Shown here in pieces: positions 51,799-61,833 of a stretch of DNA of 64,000 nucleotides (position 1 is its first letter; each line of letters begins with the position of its first letter). The DNA lies in contig NZ_CP119391.1 in the NCBI RefSeq assembly GCF_031886125.1, positions 2,294,001 to 2,358,000 of the forward strand. Direction: 5' to 3'. The notes beneath the pieces were generated by a model. It was not told the origin of the DNA. It was given only the letters and a program-made list of their open reading frames with translations, and made no database searches. Position numbers and translations under genes: made by a program. Origin of the DNA: Halomonas piscis. GTDB lineage: Bacteria > Pseudomonadota > Gammaproteobacteria > Pseudomonadales > Halomonadaceae.

Positions 51799-54700
51799 TT
51801 ATTCGCTGCCGCTTTCGGCAAGGCCCACCAGCGCTCGTATCGCGACGGTGAACAGGGCAAAGCCGGGCTCGTTGCCGCTGCGCACTTCGCTGATCAGGCG
51901 GCACCAGCGGTCGTGGAGCTCGGCGTGCTGCTCAAGCCACCGACCCACCTTGTCGGCGGCGCTGCCGCTGCCCTCGAGCGTCAATACGCCGGTGGTCAGC
52001 GCCAGCTGCTGGCGGTCGATGTCGTCGCGGAAGGTTTCCCGGGCCTGGGCCTGCCAGGCGTCCCGGGCTTCCAGCCGGTTCACCTGCTGGATCATCCACG
52101 GCAGCTCCAGCCGGCTGCCGATTTCGTAGAATACCTCGGCCACGCGCTCGGGTTCCTCGTCGGCCTGGCGGGCCGCCTGAATAATCCCCAGCCCGGCATA
52201 CAGGCTCGGCGCGGCGGCCACGGTCGCGGCCAGGTTTTCCGGCACGCCGGCCTGTGTCAGCTCGTCCCGGCGCGCCTGCCAGGTCTCAAGCTCTTCGCCG
52301 CTCAAAAGCTCGCCGATGTTGCCTTGCAGCGTCGACAGGCGCGGGCCGAAATAGTCGATGGTCTCGGCGATCGAAAGCCCGGTGTGCTGGCGCAGGAACC
52401 AGCGCGTGGCGCGGCGGATCATGCGCATCAGGTCCAGCATCATGGAATACTGAACATGTCCCGGAACCTGGTTGTCGAGCGCTTCGATCTCGTCCCACAG
52501 CGCGGACAGGTTAAAGCTGTCCCGGGCGACGATATAGGCCCGCGCGATATCCGCTTGGCCAAGGCCGGTGGAGTCCATCAGCCGGCGCACAAAGACGATG
52601 CCCATGCGATCCACCAGGTCGTTGGCGACCTGGGTGGCAACGATTTCGCGCTTCAGGCGGTGGGCGTACATCTCGTCGGTGTAGCGCTCGACCAGCACCT
52701 CGGGGAACAAGCGCTCCAGATGCTTTTCCACGTAGCTGTCGTCGGGCAGCTCGGACTCGTTCAGAGCGCCCTTGAGCGTACTCTTGGCGTAGGAAATCAG
52801 CGTGGCAAGCTCGGGCAGCAGCATGCCCCGGCCGCCGGCGGTACGCTCCTTGAGCACGTCGTCGCTGGGCAAGGCTTCCAGCTCGCGGTCGATCTCGCCG
52901 ACCTCTTCAAGCTCGCTGATAAAGCGACGGTAAGGCCCGATGCCCTGCTGCGAAATCAGCTCGGACAAATCCAGCGCCTGGGTCTGGCGGTAGTTGTCCT
53001 TGATCACCAGGTCGGCCACCTCGTCGGTCATGTCGGCCAGCAGCTGGTTGCGCTGCTTGTCGGTCATGTCGCCGCGCTTGACCACGTCATCGATGAGGAT
53101 CTTGATGTTGACCTCGCGGTCGGAGCAGTTCACCCCGCCGGCGTTGTCGATGAAGTCGGCGTAGACGCGAATACCCTTGGCCGCGGCTTCGGTCCGGCCA
53201 GGCTGGGTGCAGCCCAGATTGCCGCCCTCGCCGATCACCCGGCAGTTGAGGTCGGCGCCGTTGACGCGCAGGGCATCGTTGGCCTTGTCGCCCACCTCGG
53301 CCTGGGTTTCCTGCGAGCCCTTGACGTAGGTGCCGATGCCGCCGTTCCACACCAGGTCGACCCGGGCGGTGAGCATCGCGCGAATCAGCTCCGCGGGCGA
53401 CAGACGCTCCTCGCTGATGCCGAAAGCTTCCTGCATCTGCGGGGTAATGTCGATGGACTTGGCGCTGCGGCTGAAGACCCCGCCGCCCTCGGAAATCAGC
53501 GAGGTGTCGAAGTCTTCCCAGCTGGAGCGCGGCATCTCGAACAACCGCTTGCGCTCCTCATAGGTCGACGCGGCGTCCGGCGACGGATCAACGAAGATGT
53601 GCAGATGGTTGAACGCCCCCATCAGCCGGATCTGGTCGGACAGCAGCATGCCGTTGCCGAACACGTCGCCGGCCATGTCGCCCACGCCGACCACGGTAAA
53701 GGTATCGTTCTGGGTGTCGACGTCGAGCCCGCGGAAGTGGCGCTTGACCGACTCCCAGGCGCCCCGCGCGGTAATCGCCATGCCCTTGTGGTCATAGCCG
53801 TTGGCGCCGCCGGAAGCAAAGGCGTCGCCCAGCCAGTGGTTGTAGTCGTGCGAAATCTCGTTGGCGATGTCGGAAAAGGTCGCCGTGCCCTTGTCCGCCG
53901 CCACCACCATGTAGCTGTCGGCGTCGTCGTGGCGAACCACGTTGTCAGGCGGCACCACCTCGTCGCCGTCGAGGTTGTCGGTGATGTCGAGCAGCGCGCG
54001 GATAAAGGTCTTGTAGCAGGCGATGCCCTCGTTCTGGCGGGTTTCGCGGTCGGGGTTGTCGGGCATCTGCTTGCACACAAAGCCGCCCTTGGCGCCCACC
54101 GGCACGATCACCGAGTTCTTCACCTGCTGGGTTTTCACCAGGCCCAGCACCTCGGTGCGGAAGTCCTCCAGCCGGTCGGACCAGCGCAGGCCGCCGCGGG
54201 CAACCTTGCCGCCGCGCAGGTGCACGCCTTCGATGCGCGGCGAGCAGACAAAGATCTCGTACGCCGGCCTGGGCTTGGGCATGCCGGTCACCCGGGAGGG
54301 CGCCAGCTTGTAGGCAATGTAGTCCTTGGGTTTGCCGCTGGCCTCCTTCTGGTAATAGTTGGTGCGCAGCGTGGCATCGATCAGCTCCATGAAGCGACGC
54401 AGCAGCTGGTCGTCATTGAGGCTGTCCACCTGCTCCAGGTGCTCGTTGATGCGCGACAGGCAAGCGTCGGTATCCCGGCTTTCAAGCGCGGGATCAAAGC
54501 GCAGCCGGAACAGCTCAACCAGCTCCCGGGTGATTTCGGCGTAGCCGTTCAGCGTGTTGGCAATGTAGTCCTGGGACATGCCAAAGCGGATCTGCTTGAG
54601 ATAGCGGGCATAGCCGCGCAGCATGGCCACTTCGCGCCAGTCGAGCCCGGCGGAGATGATCAGCCGGTTGTAGGGATCGTTGTCGGCTTCGCCGGCCCAG

Positions 54701-56616
54701 ATGCGCTTGAACGCCTGGGTAAAGCCTTCGCTCATGTCGCGCAGGCTGATTTCGGCGCCGCTGTGCTCCAGGTTGAAGTCGTGAATCCAGTAGCTTTCGT
54801 CTGCCGCGACAATCTCGTAGGGCCGCTCGCCGATCACGCGCAGCCCCAAATTTTCCATCATCGGCAGAACGTCGGACAGCGGAATCTGGTCGTTGCGCTG
54901 GTAAAGCTTGAGCTTGACCCCGCCATTCTGCTCTTCCAGCGGGCGGTAGTGGGACATCGCCAGGCGGTTCTCGTCGTCCAGATCCAGAAGGTGCTGGACA
55001 TCGTACACCGCCGTGCGGGCGGTAAAGTCTTCGCGATAGCTGGCCGAGAAAGCCCCGTCAAAGCGTTCCATGAGCCGGTTGGCCTGCTCTTCGCCAAAGC
55101 CCTCGTCCATGGCCGAATGCAGGTCGTCGCGCCAGCTGCGGGCAAGCCTGGCGATTTTCTGCTCCAGCCGGGCCAGATCGAACCTGCCGGGGCGCTCGCC
55201 GTTAAAGCGCAGGATCAGCTGAATGCGCGCCAGCACCGACTCGGAGAGATAGGTATTGAAGTCGCCAAAATGGGCGTCCATTTCCTCGCACAGCAGCTCC
55301 TGGATATCGACGCGCAGGCGAGTGGAAAACACGTCCCGGGGCACGAAAATCAGGCACGAATAAAACTTGCCGCTGAGGTCTTCGCGCACGAACAGGCGTA
55401 CCTGGCGACGCTCGCGGATATCGAGAATGCCCCGGGCGGTTTTCGCCAGCGCCTCGGTGCCGATATGGAAGAGGTCGTCGCGCGGATAGACCTCCAGCAC
55501 CTGCAGCAGCTGCTTGGCGTCGTGACCGTGATCGCCAAAGCCGGCCAGCTCCATCACCGCCTTGATCTTGCGCCGCAAAAGCGGAATGTTGCGCGGCGAC
55601 TCGTTGTAGACGGTGGCGGTCAGCAGGCCGAAAAAGCGCCGTTCGCCGACGACGTTGCCGTCATCGTCGTAGCGATCGACGCTGATATAGTCCGGGTAGG
55701 CCGGCCGGTGTACCCGGGAGTGCTCCGCGCTTTTGGCAAACGACAAAAGCTGCGGCATCAGCACATAGTCGTTGTTGTCGTCCAGCCCTTCCGGCGCGCG
55801 GCTATGCTCGTCGTAGCGCGACTCTTCCAGGCGAAACACCCCGAGCAGGCTGTCGGGGTCGCGCCTGAGCGCGCCGTTTTCCAGGCCGTACTCGTCGTAG
55901 CCGAGAAAAATGAAGTTGTCCTTGAGCAGCCACTCGAGAAAGGCAATGGCCTCTTCGTGGTCGTCCGGATCCACCTGGGGCGGGCAGCCCTTCTCCAGCT
56001 CCTGGATGGCGTCGCCGACCCGCGCGTAGATACGGTCGTAGTCGCCCACCGCCGTGCGCACGTCGCGCAGCGCATCGTGCAACTCCTGCTCCACGGCCTT
56101 GAGGGCCTCGGGATCGCTGTGGCGATCCACCTCGACGACAATCAGCGACTCGCGCCGCACCGGCGCGTTTTCGCCGCGCACCGTGGTCACGCTTTGCAGC
56201 TCATGATCGGCATTGCGCTCTACCGCCAGCACCGCGTTCTGAATCGCGTGGACGGTGAGTCCCTGGCGGTTGAGGGCAATGCGCACCGAGTCCACCAGAA
56301 ACGGCATGTCCGGATGCAGGACGGCAACGAAGGTGTGGGAGGACTGCCAGCCGTGGGCCTCGAAGTCGGGATTTAGCACCTGCACCTTGGGGCTGTCCGG
56401 CTCGTGGTGCTGCAAAAATTGCCAGACGGAAAGCGTGGCGCCGTACAGGTCATCCAGCCGGCGGTGGGCCAGATCTTCCATCGGCACCGTGGCGTAGAAC
56501 TGCCGCGCGAAAGCGTCGATAGCGGCCGCTCGCCCGGGCTTCAGGCGAGCGTCCAGGCGCTCCTTTAGCTGCTTCAGCAGATCCTGCCGGCTTTCTTCAA
56601 TCGCAACGTAATGCAT
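51799..56616 (-). CDS. gdhB: NAD-specific glutamate dehydrogenase, large type
   Basis: A 1605-residue enzyme of the about 180-kDa NAD-GDH class, catabolising glutamate to 2-oxoglutarate and ammonia. The N-terminal half carries ACT-like regulatory modules (HPDMPFLVDSVRIALNRQGL). The catalytic centre is near residues 815-880: GGKVARGGLRWSDRLEDFRTE and the lysine in VPVGAKGGFVCKQ. The C-terminal part (QLELPWMIQQVNRL-like) ends in a helical region. Size, start and end match the family. It stands alone with its own terminator. Confidence 0.95.
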   Translation of the reverse strand: MHYVAIEESRQDLLKQLKERLDARLKPGRAAAIDAFARQFYATVPMEDLAHRRLDDLYGATLSVWQFLQHHEPDSPKVQVLNPDFEAHGWQSSHTFVAVLHPDMPFLVDSVRIALNRQGLTVHAIQNAVLAVERNADHELQSVTTVRGENAPVRRESLIVVEVDRHSDPEALKAVEQELHDALRDVRTAVGDYDRIYARVGDAIQELEKGCPPQVDPDDHEEAIAFLEWLLKDNFIFLGYDEYGLENGALRRDPDSLLGVFRLEESRYDEHSRAPEGLDDNNDYVLMPQLLSFAKSAEHSRVHRPAYPDYISVDRYDDDGNVVGERRFFGLLTATVYNESPRNIPLLRRKIKAVMELAGFGDHGHDAKQLLQVLEVYPRDDLFHIGTEALAKTARGILDIRERRQVRLFVREDLSGKFYSCLIFVPRDVFSTRLRVDIQELLCEEMDAHFGDFNTYLSESVLARIQLILRFNGERPGRFDLARLEQKIARLARSWRDDLHSAMDEGFGEEQANRLMERFDGAFSASYREDFTARTAVYDVQHLLDLDDENRLAMSHYRPLEEQNGGVKLKLYQRNDQIPLSDVLPMMENLGLRVIGERPYEIVAADESYWIHDFNLEHSGAEISLRDMSEGFTQAFKRIWAGEADNDPYNRLIISAGLDWREVAMLRGYARYLKQIRFGMSQDYIANTLNGYAEITRELVELFRLRFDPALESRDTDACLSRINEHLEQVDSLNDDQLLRRFMELIDATLRTNYYQKEASGKPKDYIAYKLAPSRVTGMPKPRPAYEIFVCSPRIEGVHLRGGKVARGGLRWSDRLEDFRTEVLGLVKTQQVKNSVIVPVGAKGGFVCKQMPDNPDRETRQNEGIACYKTFIRALLDITDNLDGDEVVPPDNVVRHDDADSYMVVAADKGTATFSDIANEISHDYNHWLGDAFASGGANGYDHKGMAITARGAWESVKRHFRGLDVDTQNDTFTVVGVGDMAGDVFGNGMLLSDQIRLMGAFNHLHIFVDPSPDAASTYEERKRLFEMPRSSWEDFDTSLISEGGGVFSRSAKSIDITPQMQEAFGISEERLSPAELIRAMLTARVDLVWNGGIGTYVKGSQETQAEVGDKANDALRVNGADLNCRVIGEGGNLGCTQPGRTEAAAKGIRVYADFIDNAGGVNCSDREVNIKILIDDVVKRGDMTDKQRNQLLADMTDEVADLVIKDNYRQTQALDLSELISQQGIGPYRRFISELEEVGEIDRELEALPSDDVLKERTAGGRGMLLPELATLISYAKSTLKGALNESELPDDSYVEKHLERLFPEVLVERYTDEMYAHRLKREIVATQVANDLVDRMGIVFVRRLMDSTGLGQADIARAYIVARDSFNLSALWDEIEALDNQVPGHVQYSMMLDLMRMIRRATRWFLRQHTGLSIAETIDYFGPRLSTLQGNIGELLSGEELETWQARRDELTQAGVPENLAATVAAAPSLYAGLGIIQAARQADEEPERVAEVFYEIGSRLELPWMIQQVNRLEARDAWQAQARETFRDDIDRQQLALTTGVLTLEGSGSAADKVGRWLEQHAELHDRWCRLISEVRSGNEPGFALFTVAIRALVGLAESGSE

Positions 56617-56784
56617 CCGTCACCTCGACTGCCAAGACCGCTATCCGGCCAAAATTGAAAGAAGAGAGGTGCTTGCCTCTCCCTGCCCCAGCTTACGCCA
56701 GCCGGGCAAGTGACTAAAGCCCTTGAGCATTTACTCATACTGCATGCCGACTGCGCATGCGCCTGAAGCCGGCGTTGAAAAGCC

Positions 56785-57909
56785 TCAGGCGCCGTCGTGG
56801 CGAACCAGCAACACGCCGCACTCGCAGTGATCCGTAAACGGGAACTGGTCGAACAGCGCCAGCCGCGCGATGCGGTGGGTGGCCGCGAGCTGCGCCAGGT
56901 TTTCCGCGAGGGTTTCCGGGTTGCAGGAAATATAGACGATGCGCTCATAGCCGCTGATCTGCGCGCAGCTGTCCGCGTCCAGTCCGGCCCGCGGCGGATC
57001 CACCAGCACGGTAGAAAAAGCATAGTCGTCAAGCGCCATCTCGGCCACGCGGCGCCCGCCCTTCTCGCCTTTCAGCGCCAGGGAAAACTCCTCGGCGGAC
57101 ATCCGCGCCACGTGGACGTTATCCACGCCGTTGGCCGCCAGGTTAACCCGGGCGCTGGCCACGGCGGTACGCGAAATCTCGGTGGCCAGCACCCGGCGGA
57201 AGTTGCCGGCGAGGGCAACGGTAAAGTTGCCGTTGCCGCAGTAAAGCTCGACCAGATCCTGCGCTTCGCTGCCCTGGGTCACGTCCCGGGCCCAGGCGAG
57301 CATCTTTTCGCATACCCGGGCGTTGGGCTGGGTAAAGCTGTTTTCCACCTGCTGGTAGTCAAGCGCTCGGCCGTTGACCCTCAGCCGCTCCCAGACATGA
57401 TCCCGGGTGAGCACAAGGCGCTGCTTGCGCGAGCGGCCGATGATCATGATACCAAGCGCACGCTCCAGCGCCCGGGCTTCGGCCTGCCAGGCATCGTCCA
57501 GCGGGCGGTGATACACCAGCGTCACCAGCGCTTCGCCGGAAAGCGTGGTCAGAAACTCGACCTGGAACAGTTTCCGGCGCAGGGTTTCGCTTGCCAAAAA
57601 CGCCTCGCGCAGCCGGGGCATCAGCGCGTTGATGGCCTCGCTTGCCACCGGGTACTGGTCCAGACGCACGACCGTTTTCTGCTTGTTGCCGGCGGCGTCT
57701 CGCGCCACGTCGAACATGGCGTAGTAAAGATCGTCGCCTTCGTGCCAGAGGCGAAATTCGCAGCGCTGGCGATAGTGACTCGGCGGCGAGTCGTGAACTT
57801 CCATCTCGGGGGTGTCAAAGCCGGCAAAAAGGCGGCGGATAGTATCGCATTTGGCCGCGAGCTGGGCCTCGTAATGCTGCGGCTGTACCTGGGGTATGGC
57901 CAAGGGCAT
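56785..57909 (-). CDS. trmA: tRNA (uracil-5-)-methyltransferase
   Basis: A 374-residue SAM-dependent enzyme making m5U54 in tRNA. QYEAQLAAK-like HYEAQLAAKCDTI at the start, NSFTQPNARV, SAM motif ELYCGNGNFTVALA and catalytic cysteine in YISCNPETLAENL agree with TrmA. AGGAG touches the ATG at 57909, so the true start may be the TTG two codons on (57903), which has ideal spacing. It lies 38 bases after murI. Confidence 0.95.
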   Translation of the reverse strand: MPLAIPQVQPQHYEAQLAAKCDTIRRLFAGFDTPEMEVHDSPPSHYRQRCEFRLWHEGDDLYYAMFDVARDAAGNKQKTVVRLDQYPVASEAINALMPRLREAFLASETLRRKLFQVEFLTTLSGEALVTLVYHRPLDDAWQAEARALERALGIMIIGRSRKQRLVLTRDHVWERLRVNGRALDYQQVENSFTQPNARVCEKMLAWARDVTQGSEAQDLVELYCGNGNFTVALAGNFRRVLATEISRTAVASARVNLAANGVDNVHVARMSAEEFSLALKGEKGGRRVAEMALDDYAFSTVLVDPPRAGLDADSCAQISGYERIVYISCNPETLAENLAQLAATHRIARLALFDQFPFTDHCECGVLLVRHDGA

Positions 57910-57947
57910 CTCCTGTTGGGCGAGTAGCGGCTGTGTTTCTGGGGCGA

Positions 57948-58757
57948 CTAATGGGTAGCGGCATCGGCAAGCGCCAGCGGCGCGGGCGGGCCAAAGCCGT
58001 AGGCGGCAAGCGCGTACGCAAGCGCCGCATTGGGGGCAGTCGCAAACCCGGGGCCTGGCCGGCCGCCGGAAGCGGTCAGCGGCGCGACAAGCTGGCCCAC
58101 GCGCCGGGCAATGGCATCGCCGGAATCGATCCAGGCAAGCGGCGTCGGGGCCAGCGCGGAAAGCGACGCAGTTAGCAGCGGAAAGTGAGTGCAGCCCAGC
58201 ACCACGGTATCCAGCGGGGCCGCCTCGAGTCGGGCCGCCTGCCACAGGGACGCAAGGGCCATGTCAAGGCGCGCAGCGTCGGGCTCGCGCCCGCCAAGCC
58301 AGGCTTCCGCTTCGCCTACCAGCGCATCGGCGGCAACGCAGGTGACCCGGCAGTCCGCGGCAAAGCGCTCGATCAGCCGCCGGGTATAGGGCCGGCGCAC
58401 CGTGGCCGAGGTGGCCAGCAGGCCCAGATGACGCGTACGACTCAGCGCCGCCGCGGGCTTGATCGCCGGCACGGTTCCCACCACGGGGACCTCAAGCGCG
58501 GCGCGCAGCGGCTCGAGCGCCAGGGTACTGGCGGTATTGCACGCCACCACCAAAACGGCCGGACGGCAGGCTTCCACCGCGGCTTTGCACGTCGCCACGA
58601 TACGCCGAACCAGCGCCGCGTCCGGGCGCAGGCCGTAGGGCAGCCAGGCGTTGTCGCAGGCGTAGCACAGCGCCGCCTCGGGGAAGTGGCGGCGCAGCGC
58701 CGCCGCGACAGACAGCCCGCCGACGCCGGAGTCGAAAATCAGCACGGGGCCGGACAT
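57948..58757 (-). CDS. murI: Glutamate racemase
   Basis: A 269-residue enzyme making D-glutamate for peptidoglycan. The two catalytic cysteines are C73 in VVACNTAST and the one in VLGCTHFPLL; IFDSGVGGLSV is near the N-terminus. The start MSGPVLIFD at 58757 is preferred; a GTG 14 codons upstream is possible. Probably one operon with trmA. Confidence 0.95.
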   Translation of the reverse strand: MSGPVLIFDSGVGGLSVAAALRRHFPEAALCYACDNAWLPYGLRPDAALVRRIVATCKAAVEACRPAVLVVACNTASTLALEPLRAALEVPVVGTVPAIKPAAALSRTRHLGLLATSATVRRPYTRRLIERFAADCRVTCVAADALVGEAEAWLGGREPDAARLDMALASLWQAARLEAAPLDTVVLGCTHFPLLTASLSALAPTPLAWIDSGDAIARRVGQLVAPLTASGGRPGPGFATAPNAALAYALAAYGFGPPAPLALADAATH

Positions 58758-58833
58758 GAGCGGAAAGGCAATCTCCTCAAGCGTGGTGGCCCGGGGCACA
58801 GGCCGGCCCGACGGGCAGCAAGCCTGGAGGGCA

Positions 58834-58867
58834 CAAAAAAACGGGGCGGCCAGTTTAGCACGCCCCG
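58834..58867 (-). terminator. Terminator of the hemerythrin-like gene
   Basis: CGGGGCG and CGCCCCG arms (58842-58848, 58861-58867) with, on the minus strand, seven T residues following. Confidence 0.85.
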
Positions 58868-58904
58868 CTGTCAGGGTTCTCGCTTGTTATGCCCTCGGCG
58901 GGCG

Positions 58905-59453
58905 CTACTCGAGGGGCGGCACGTCGGCCTCTTCCAGCTCTTCATAAAGCTCGGGGTAGGCCTCTTTGAGGTGCTCGATTTTCTTGTCGGCGTTGCTGGG
59001 CATCGTCTGCTTGAAGAACTCGGTGCCCTTGGCGTCGAAGCGGTTTTCCAGCAGCGGGAAAAGCTCTTCGCGCTCCTGGCGCAGGTACTCCCGGTGCGCT
59101 TCCAGATACTGCTTCAAGTCGTCGGCAAAGCGATCCATGGGCAGAATATTATCCATCAGCACCATGTCGATATCGTCGGAAAGCGCTTCCAGCCGGGGCC
59201 TGAGCTTTTGGTAGTCGGCCAGCATCTGCTCGGCGACGTCCGAATGCTCGGGCACGTATTCCTTGAGCTGCTCGACGAACCCCTGCTCGAGAGAGACCGC
59301 GAAGTCTTCCATGTAGGAAAGAATGTAGTCCACCACTTCGCGCATCAGATGGAAGTTGGGACGCTCACCCTGCTGGAGAACCCGATATTTCAGGTCCAGC
59401 ACGTGGAGCATCCGCGCCATGTTGGCGTGGTCCAGGCTCAGCTGCTTAATCAT
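58905..59453 (-). CDS. Hemerythrin-like domain protein
   Basis: A 182-residue all-helical protein. Candidate di-iron ligands occur in order: H in SLDHANMARML, H in NFHLMREVVDYI, E/H in YILSYMEDF, H in YLEAHREYLRQEREELFP. The pattern fits hemerythrin HHE proteins, which bind O2 or NO, or serve iron and redox sensing. AGGAGACAGTACC precedes the ATG at 59453. The open frame upstream has no similarity. Confidence 0.87.
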   Translation of the reverse strand: MIKQLSLDHANMARMLHVLDLKYRVLQQGERPNFHLMREVVDYILSYMEDFAVSLEQGFVEQLKEYVPEHSDVAEQMLADYQKLRPRLEALSDDIDMVLMDNILPMDRFADDLKQYLEAHREYLRQEREELFPLLENRFDAKGTEFFKQTMPSNADKKIEHLKEAYPELYEELEEADVPPLE

Positions 59454-59694
59454 GGTACTGTCTCCTTGTTCACCGCGCCTGCTCCAGATCTTCGCGCGTG
59501 CACGCCTGACGCGCCAAGCCTGGCGGGGCACGACGAGTCGCTCATGTCCGGGGGTTGCGCTCGACTCTTTTCGCGCTGACTGAAACAATCATGCTAACCG
59601 TAGCCGGGCGCCGACTGGATTGCCACCCCAAGGCGAGTCGCGGCGCCTGCTATTCATGACAGCCAACGGCACGGCGTTGTTCAACGGAGTTTGC

Positions 59695-61023
59695 ATGGAT
59701 CTTTTTTCTACCGCCGGCCAGGCACCGCTGGCTTATCGCATGCGCCCGCGCAGCCTCGACGACTACATTGGCCAGCAGGCGCTGGTGGGCGAAGGCAAGC
59801 CGCTCAGGCAAATGGTGGATAACGCCACCGTTCGCTCCATGATCCTGTGGGGCCCGCCGGGCGTGGGCAAGACGACTTTAGCCGAAATACTCGCCCACGC
59901 CTCGGGCGCAGCGCTTGAATCCCTGAGCGCGGTAATGGCCGGGGTCAAGGAGATCCGCGCCGTGGTCGAGCGCGCCCGGGCGCTGTCCCCCACGCCGATG
60001 GTGCTGTTTCTCGACGAGATCCATCGCCTGAACAAAAGCCAGCAGGATGCCCTGCTGCCCCACGTCGAATCGGGGCTTTTCACCCTGATCGGCGCGACCA
60101 CGGAAAACCCCTCCTTCGAGGTCAACTCGGCGCTTTTGTCCCGGGCCCGGGTCTACGTGCTCAAGCCGCTTGACCAGCAGGCGTTGATCGAGGTCATGCA
60201 GCAGGCGCTCGCCGATACGCAAAACGGCCTGGGCGCACGCCGCATCCGGGTGGAAGACGGCGTGCTTGAGGCGCTGGCCCGGGCAAGCGCCGGGGATGCC
60301 CGCCGGGCGCTGGGTCTATTGGAAACCGCCTGCGACTTTACCACCGCGACCGGCGCCGAGGAGACGCTGACGCCTGGCGTACTGGACGACGTCATCGGCC
60401 ATCAGGCCAGCGCCATGGACAAGCAGGGAGACGACTACTACGACCTGCTTTCTGCCATCCACAAGTCGATCCGCTCCTCTCGTCCGGACGCCGCGCTGCT
60501 CTACATCGCACGGTTCACCCAGGGCGGCGGCGATCCGCTGGACGTGATCCGCCGGCTCACCGCCATCGCCTCGGAAGACGTGGGCAACGCCGATCCCCGC
60601 GCCCTGCCGCTGGCGATGGCCGCCTGGGACGCCTATCTACGCCTGGGCGACTACGAGGGACAGCGGGCCATGGCCCACGCCGCTATCCATCTGGCCGTGG
60701 CGCCCAAGAGCAACCGCATTGACCGCGCCTGGAAGGCAGCGCAGCAGTTCGTGCGCGACCAGCCCCAGGTCGAGGTGCCGGCCTACCTGCGCAACGCCCC
60801 GACCCGGCTGATGGAGGAGCTCGGCCACGGCGAGGGCTACCGCTATGCCCACAGCGAGCCCGACGGCTACCCCGCCGGCAGCGCCCACGACTGCTGGCCG
60901 GAAGGGCTGCCCCCGACGCGGTTCTACGAACCGGCAGAGCTGGGCCACGAAAAGCGCTTTGCCGCCATCATGGCCTGGCGCGCCGAGCGCGACGCCGAGG
61001 TCGACGGCCAGCGCCGGCCATGA
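59695..61023 (+). CDS. rarA: Replication-associated recombination protein RarA
   Basis: A 442-residue AAA+ ATPase (MgsA/WRNIP1 family) acting at stalled forks. MDLFSTAGQAPLAYRMRPR at the start, Walker A GPPGVGKTTLAE, Walker B FLDEIHR and sensor GATTENPSFEVN are present; the C-terminal tetramerisation domain carries RFTQGGGDPLDVIRRL. The start at 59695 matches the family. It is convergent with lolA (19-base gap), whereas in many relatives ftsK, lolA and rarA lie on one strand. Confidence 0.95.
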   Translation: MDLFSTAGQAPLAYRMRPRSLDDYIGQQALVGEGKPLRQMVDNATVRSMILWGPPGVGKTTLAEILAHASGAALESLSAVMAGVKEIRAVVERARALSPTPMVLFLDEIHRLNKSQQDALLPHVESGLFTLIGATTENPSFEVNSALLSRARVYVLKPLDQQALIEVMQQALADTQNGLGARRIRVEDGVLEALARASAGDARRALGLLETACDFTTATGAEETLTPGVLDDVIGHQASAMDKQGDDYYDLLSAIHKSIRSSRPDAALLYIARFTQGGGDPLDVIRRLTAIASEDVGNADPRALPLAMAAWDAYLRLGDYEGQRAMAHAAIHLAVAPKSNRIDRAWKAAQQFVRDQPQVEVPAYLRNAPTRLMEELGHGEGYRYAHSEPDGYPAGSAHDCWPEGLPPTRFYEPAELGHEKRFAAIMAWRAERDAEVDGQRRP

Positions 61024-61042
61024 TGCCGGCGGCTTAGAGCGC

Positions 61043-61687
61043 CTATTCGCGAATCACGTCGACGCCGTCGGGCATATCAAAGCGGAAGCGCGCGTCGTCG
61101 ATCGGCGCGTTCTGATGAATGCCGGAAAAGCGAATGGCGGTGCGCTGGCCGGTACTGTCAGCCATCCACAGTTCGGTCAGGGTATCGCCGTCAAAAGTCA
61201 TGCTGAGCTCTTCAAACAGCGTGTCCGGCGAGACGGGAATCAGGGTAAAGACATCGTCGCCGTTTTCCTGCTCGTGGAAGACGTCGAAGCTGTCGGTAAG
61301 CTCGCCGGCACTGCCGGACAGCAGCAGCGCGGGGGTGTAGGTCACCCGGTTGTCCAGGTCCTGGACCGTTACCTGCTCCAGGTCCGGGTCATAGAGATAA
61401 ACCTCGTCGCCGTCGGACACCACGGTCTGGCTATAGGGTGCAGCCACTTCCCAGCGCAGCATGCCCGGGCGCGACAGCCACATCTCCCCTTCTGCCTGCT
61501 GCAGGCGCTCGCCGCTGCTGTCGAGGATCTGCTGATCGAACCGAGCCTCGTAGGTCTCCAGCGGGTCAAGCCGCTCGGTCAGCCGCTCGGCGGCCTCGCT
61601 CGCCCACGCCAAAGGCGCGGCGATAAAGCCCAGGGCGCTGGCGGCTAGCGCAAATGAAAAAGATCGCGGTATGGCAAAATGGCGCAT
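61043..61687 (-). CDS. lolA: Periplasmic lipoprotein chaperone LolA
   Basis: A 214-residue protein with a signal peptide (to about residue 29). The mature part matches LolA: TYEARFDQQILDSSGERLQQAEG, EMWLSRPGMLRWEVAAPY and VVSDGDEVYLYDPDLEQV. It carries lipoproteins from LolCDE to LolB. It lies 146 bases downstream of ftsK, separated by a terminator. Confidence 0.95.
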   Translation of the reverse strand: MRHFAIPRSFSFALAASALGFIAAPLAWASEAAERLTERLDPLETYEARFDQQILDSSGERLQQAEGEMWLSRPGMLRWEVAAPYSQTVVSDGDEVYLYDPDLEQVTVQDLDNRVTYTPALLLSGSAGELTDSFDVFHEQENGDDVFTLIPVSPDTLFEELSMTFDGDTLTELWMADSTGQRTAIRFSGIHQNAPIDDARFRFDMPDGVDVIRE

Positions 61688-61775
61688 CGATATCTCCCTG
61701 AGGCCCTGTCAATTCAAGACCGGCCACGTCACTGCCGGTCGATTAGCGGTAAAAATGGCGTGCTCACTATGACGC

Positions 61776-61812
61776 AAAAAGCGCCGGCAGGTTTCCCTCA
61801 GCGGCGCTTTTT
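61776..61812. terminator. Bidirectional terminator between ftsK and lolA
   Basis: AAAAAGCGCCG and CGGCGCTTTTT flank a 15-base loop; T-runs on both strands. It ends the ftsK transcript, so lolA needs its own promoter in the following 90 bases. Confidence 0.85.
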
Positions 61813-61833
61813 CCCGATTTTTTCACGTTGCGG

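Noticed and set aside
51913..56376. A 1487-codon open frame antisense to gdhB
   Set aside because: A GC-rich codon-bias shadow of the NAD-glutamate dehydrogenase; composition is Val/His/Gln-rich with no domain, and gdhB on the other strand is certain.
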